Assembly (NCBI GenBank): GCA_966250335.1
Contig: CBINGZ010000005.1
Location: forward strand, 124,001 to 188,000
Reading direction: 5' to 3'
DNA from: OLB7 sp966250335
GTDB lineage: Bacteria; Bacteroidota; Ignavibacteria; OLB7
DNA length: 64,000 bases
Numbering within the stretch: the stretch's first letter is position 1; every line of letters begins with the position of its first letter. The notes beneath the pieces are model-generated. The model worked only from the letters and a program-made list of their open reading frames with translations, did no database searches and had not been told where the DNA came from. This document shows, piece by piece, positions 63,324 to 64,000 of this stretch. The position numbers and the translations under genes are program-made.

Positions 63324-64000
63324 TGGTCACAACGATCGATCTCGGCGGAATTTCGGTGGAGGTGTTGCGGAAGAATATCAAGAATATCCATCTGAGCGTC
63401 TATCCTCCCAGCGGCAGGGTGCGGATCTCCGCGCCGTTGCGGATGGATCTTGACACGATCCGTGTCTTCGCCGTCTCCAAGCTCGGATGGATCAGACGAC
63501 ATCAGAGGAAGCTGCTGGGTCAGGAGCGCGAGACCCCGCGTGAGTACCTCGATCGGGAAAGCCATTATCTGTGGGGGAGGCGCTACCTGCTCACGGTCAT
63601 TGAACACGACGGTCCTTCCGGCGTCGAGCTTTCCCACAACAGAATGCGCCTGCGCCTCCGTCCCGGATCGGGTGACGACAGGAAGGAAGCCGTCGTTGAG
63701 GAGTGGTACCGCGATCATATCAGAGCCGTGATCCCCTCGCTCCTGGCTCGATGGGAACCGCTCATGGGAGTCCGGGTGGAACGAGTCCACATCCGGAAAA
63801 TGCGGACCAGATGGGGAAGCTGTAACCCCACGGCCCACAGCATCCGGCTCAACACCGATCTGGCCAAGAAACCTCCGATCTGCCTGGAATATATCGTGGT
63901 ACATGAAATGGTCCATCTTCTGGAACCTACCCACAATGAACGTTTCATGACGCTGATGGACCGGTTCATGCCGAACTGGCGAGTATATCGCGATGTGCTG
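63323..64000 (+). CDS. YgjP/SprT-like M48-family metalloprotease (3' partial)
   Basis: About 226 residues seen; the window ends inside the gene. The fold of YgjP/DUF45: VRISAPLRMDLDTIRVFAVSKLGWIRRHQ, MRTRWGSCNPTAHSIRLNTDLAKKP and the zinc motif VVHEMVHLLEPTHNERFM (His-Glu-x-x-His, then Glu/His). It begins at the hsdR stop (TGATG), so it belongs to the same operon. Such genes are frequently next to Type I systems; a protease that acts on one of the subunits or on a phage protein is an inference. Confidence 0.9.
   Translation, partial: MVTTIDLGGISVEVLRKNIKNIHLSVYPPSGRVRISAPLRMDLDTIRVFAVSKLGWIRRHQRKLLGQERETPREYLDRESHYLWGRRYLLTVIEHDGPSGVELSHNRMRLRLRPGSGDDRKEAVVEEWYRDHIRAVIPSLLARWEPLMGVRVERVHIRKMRTRWGSCNPTAHSIRLNTDLAKKPPICLEYIVVHEMVHLLEPTHNERFMTLMDRFMPNWRVYRDVL

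Overview
The window is 64 kb of a GC-rich Gram-negative bacterial chromosome. The cell has an LPS-bearing outer membrane (kdsD, lptC, a beta-barrel protein with a CarboxypepD_reg-like domain) and makes lipoproteins (lspA, several lipoboxes). Several families are typical of the Bacteroidota/Chlorobiota (FCB) group: a DUF5686-type outer-membrane protein, an outer-membrane family with an FVRDR-type N-terminal domain, long TPR-LuxR regulators, and a few promoters resembling TTTG-N19/20-TANNTTTG. Placement in an FCB lineage (Kapabacteria-like would fit) is inference; there is no rRNA gene here.

Layout. 1-10.4 kb (+): housekeeping genes for LPS (kdsD, lptC), glycolysis (tpiA), an aromatic/histidine ammonia-lyase, then the translation block rplM-rpsI-rpsB-tsf-pyrH-frr and trxB. 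10.5-10.7 kb: a cluster of REP-like hairpins; a second cluster lies at 20.9-21.1 kb. 10.7-18.8 kb (-): a four-gene run (methyltransferase, coiled-coil protein, 949-residue secreted protein, subclass B1 metallo-beta-lactamase), then ydcF-like, prmA and ppx. 19.1-20.9 kb (+): YtxH, DUF948 and coaX. 21.2-22.8 kb (-): long-form ispH and a KTSC protein. 23.2-29.1 kb (+): HisC-family aminotransferase plus HPPD (probable tyrosine catabolism), glutamate dehydrogenase, and an Asp-box propeller coupled to a MoaD/ThiS-like protein. 29.2-38.7 kb (-): amine oxidase, lspA, a DksA-like protein with a very long Lys-Ala-Pro tail, type-2 ileS, and a DUF5686 outer-membrane protein. 39.0-39.6 kb: a zinc-ribbon protein.

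39.7-44.2 kb is an AT-richer accessory segment of exported proteins: a truncated paralogue, a small secreted protein, a lipoprotein, a thioredoxin-like lipoprotein and an outer-membrane protein. 44.4-50.9 kb is ordinary again (TPR-LuxR regulator, aspartate kinase, TPR lipoprotein/exported protein, HAD phosphatase).

At 51.0 kb a tRNA-Ile2(CAU) gene marks the left edge of a defence island that runs to the window end. It holds an McrB-like AAA GTPase split over two overlapping ORFs and lacking McrC, followed by one tightly coupled operon: HsdM, a DUF1016/YhcG PD-(D/E)xK nuclease, HsdS, a GmrSD-like DUF262-DUF1524 protein, HsdR and a YgjP/SprT-like metalloprotease. So a Type I restriction-modification system carries a nuclease between M and S and a Type IV-like restriction enzyme between S and R, nearly all joined by overlapping stop/start codons. 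This composite operon is the most interesting system in the window.
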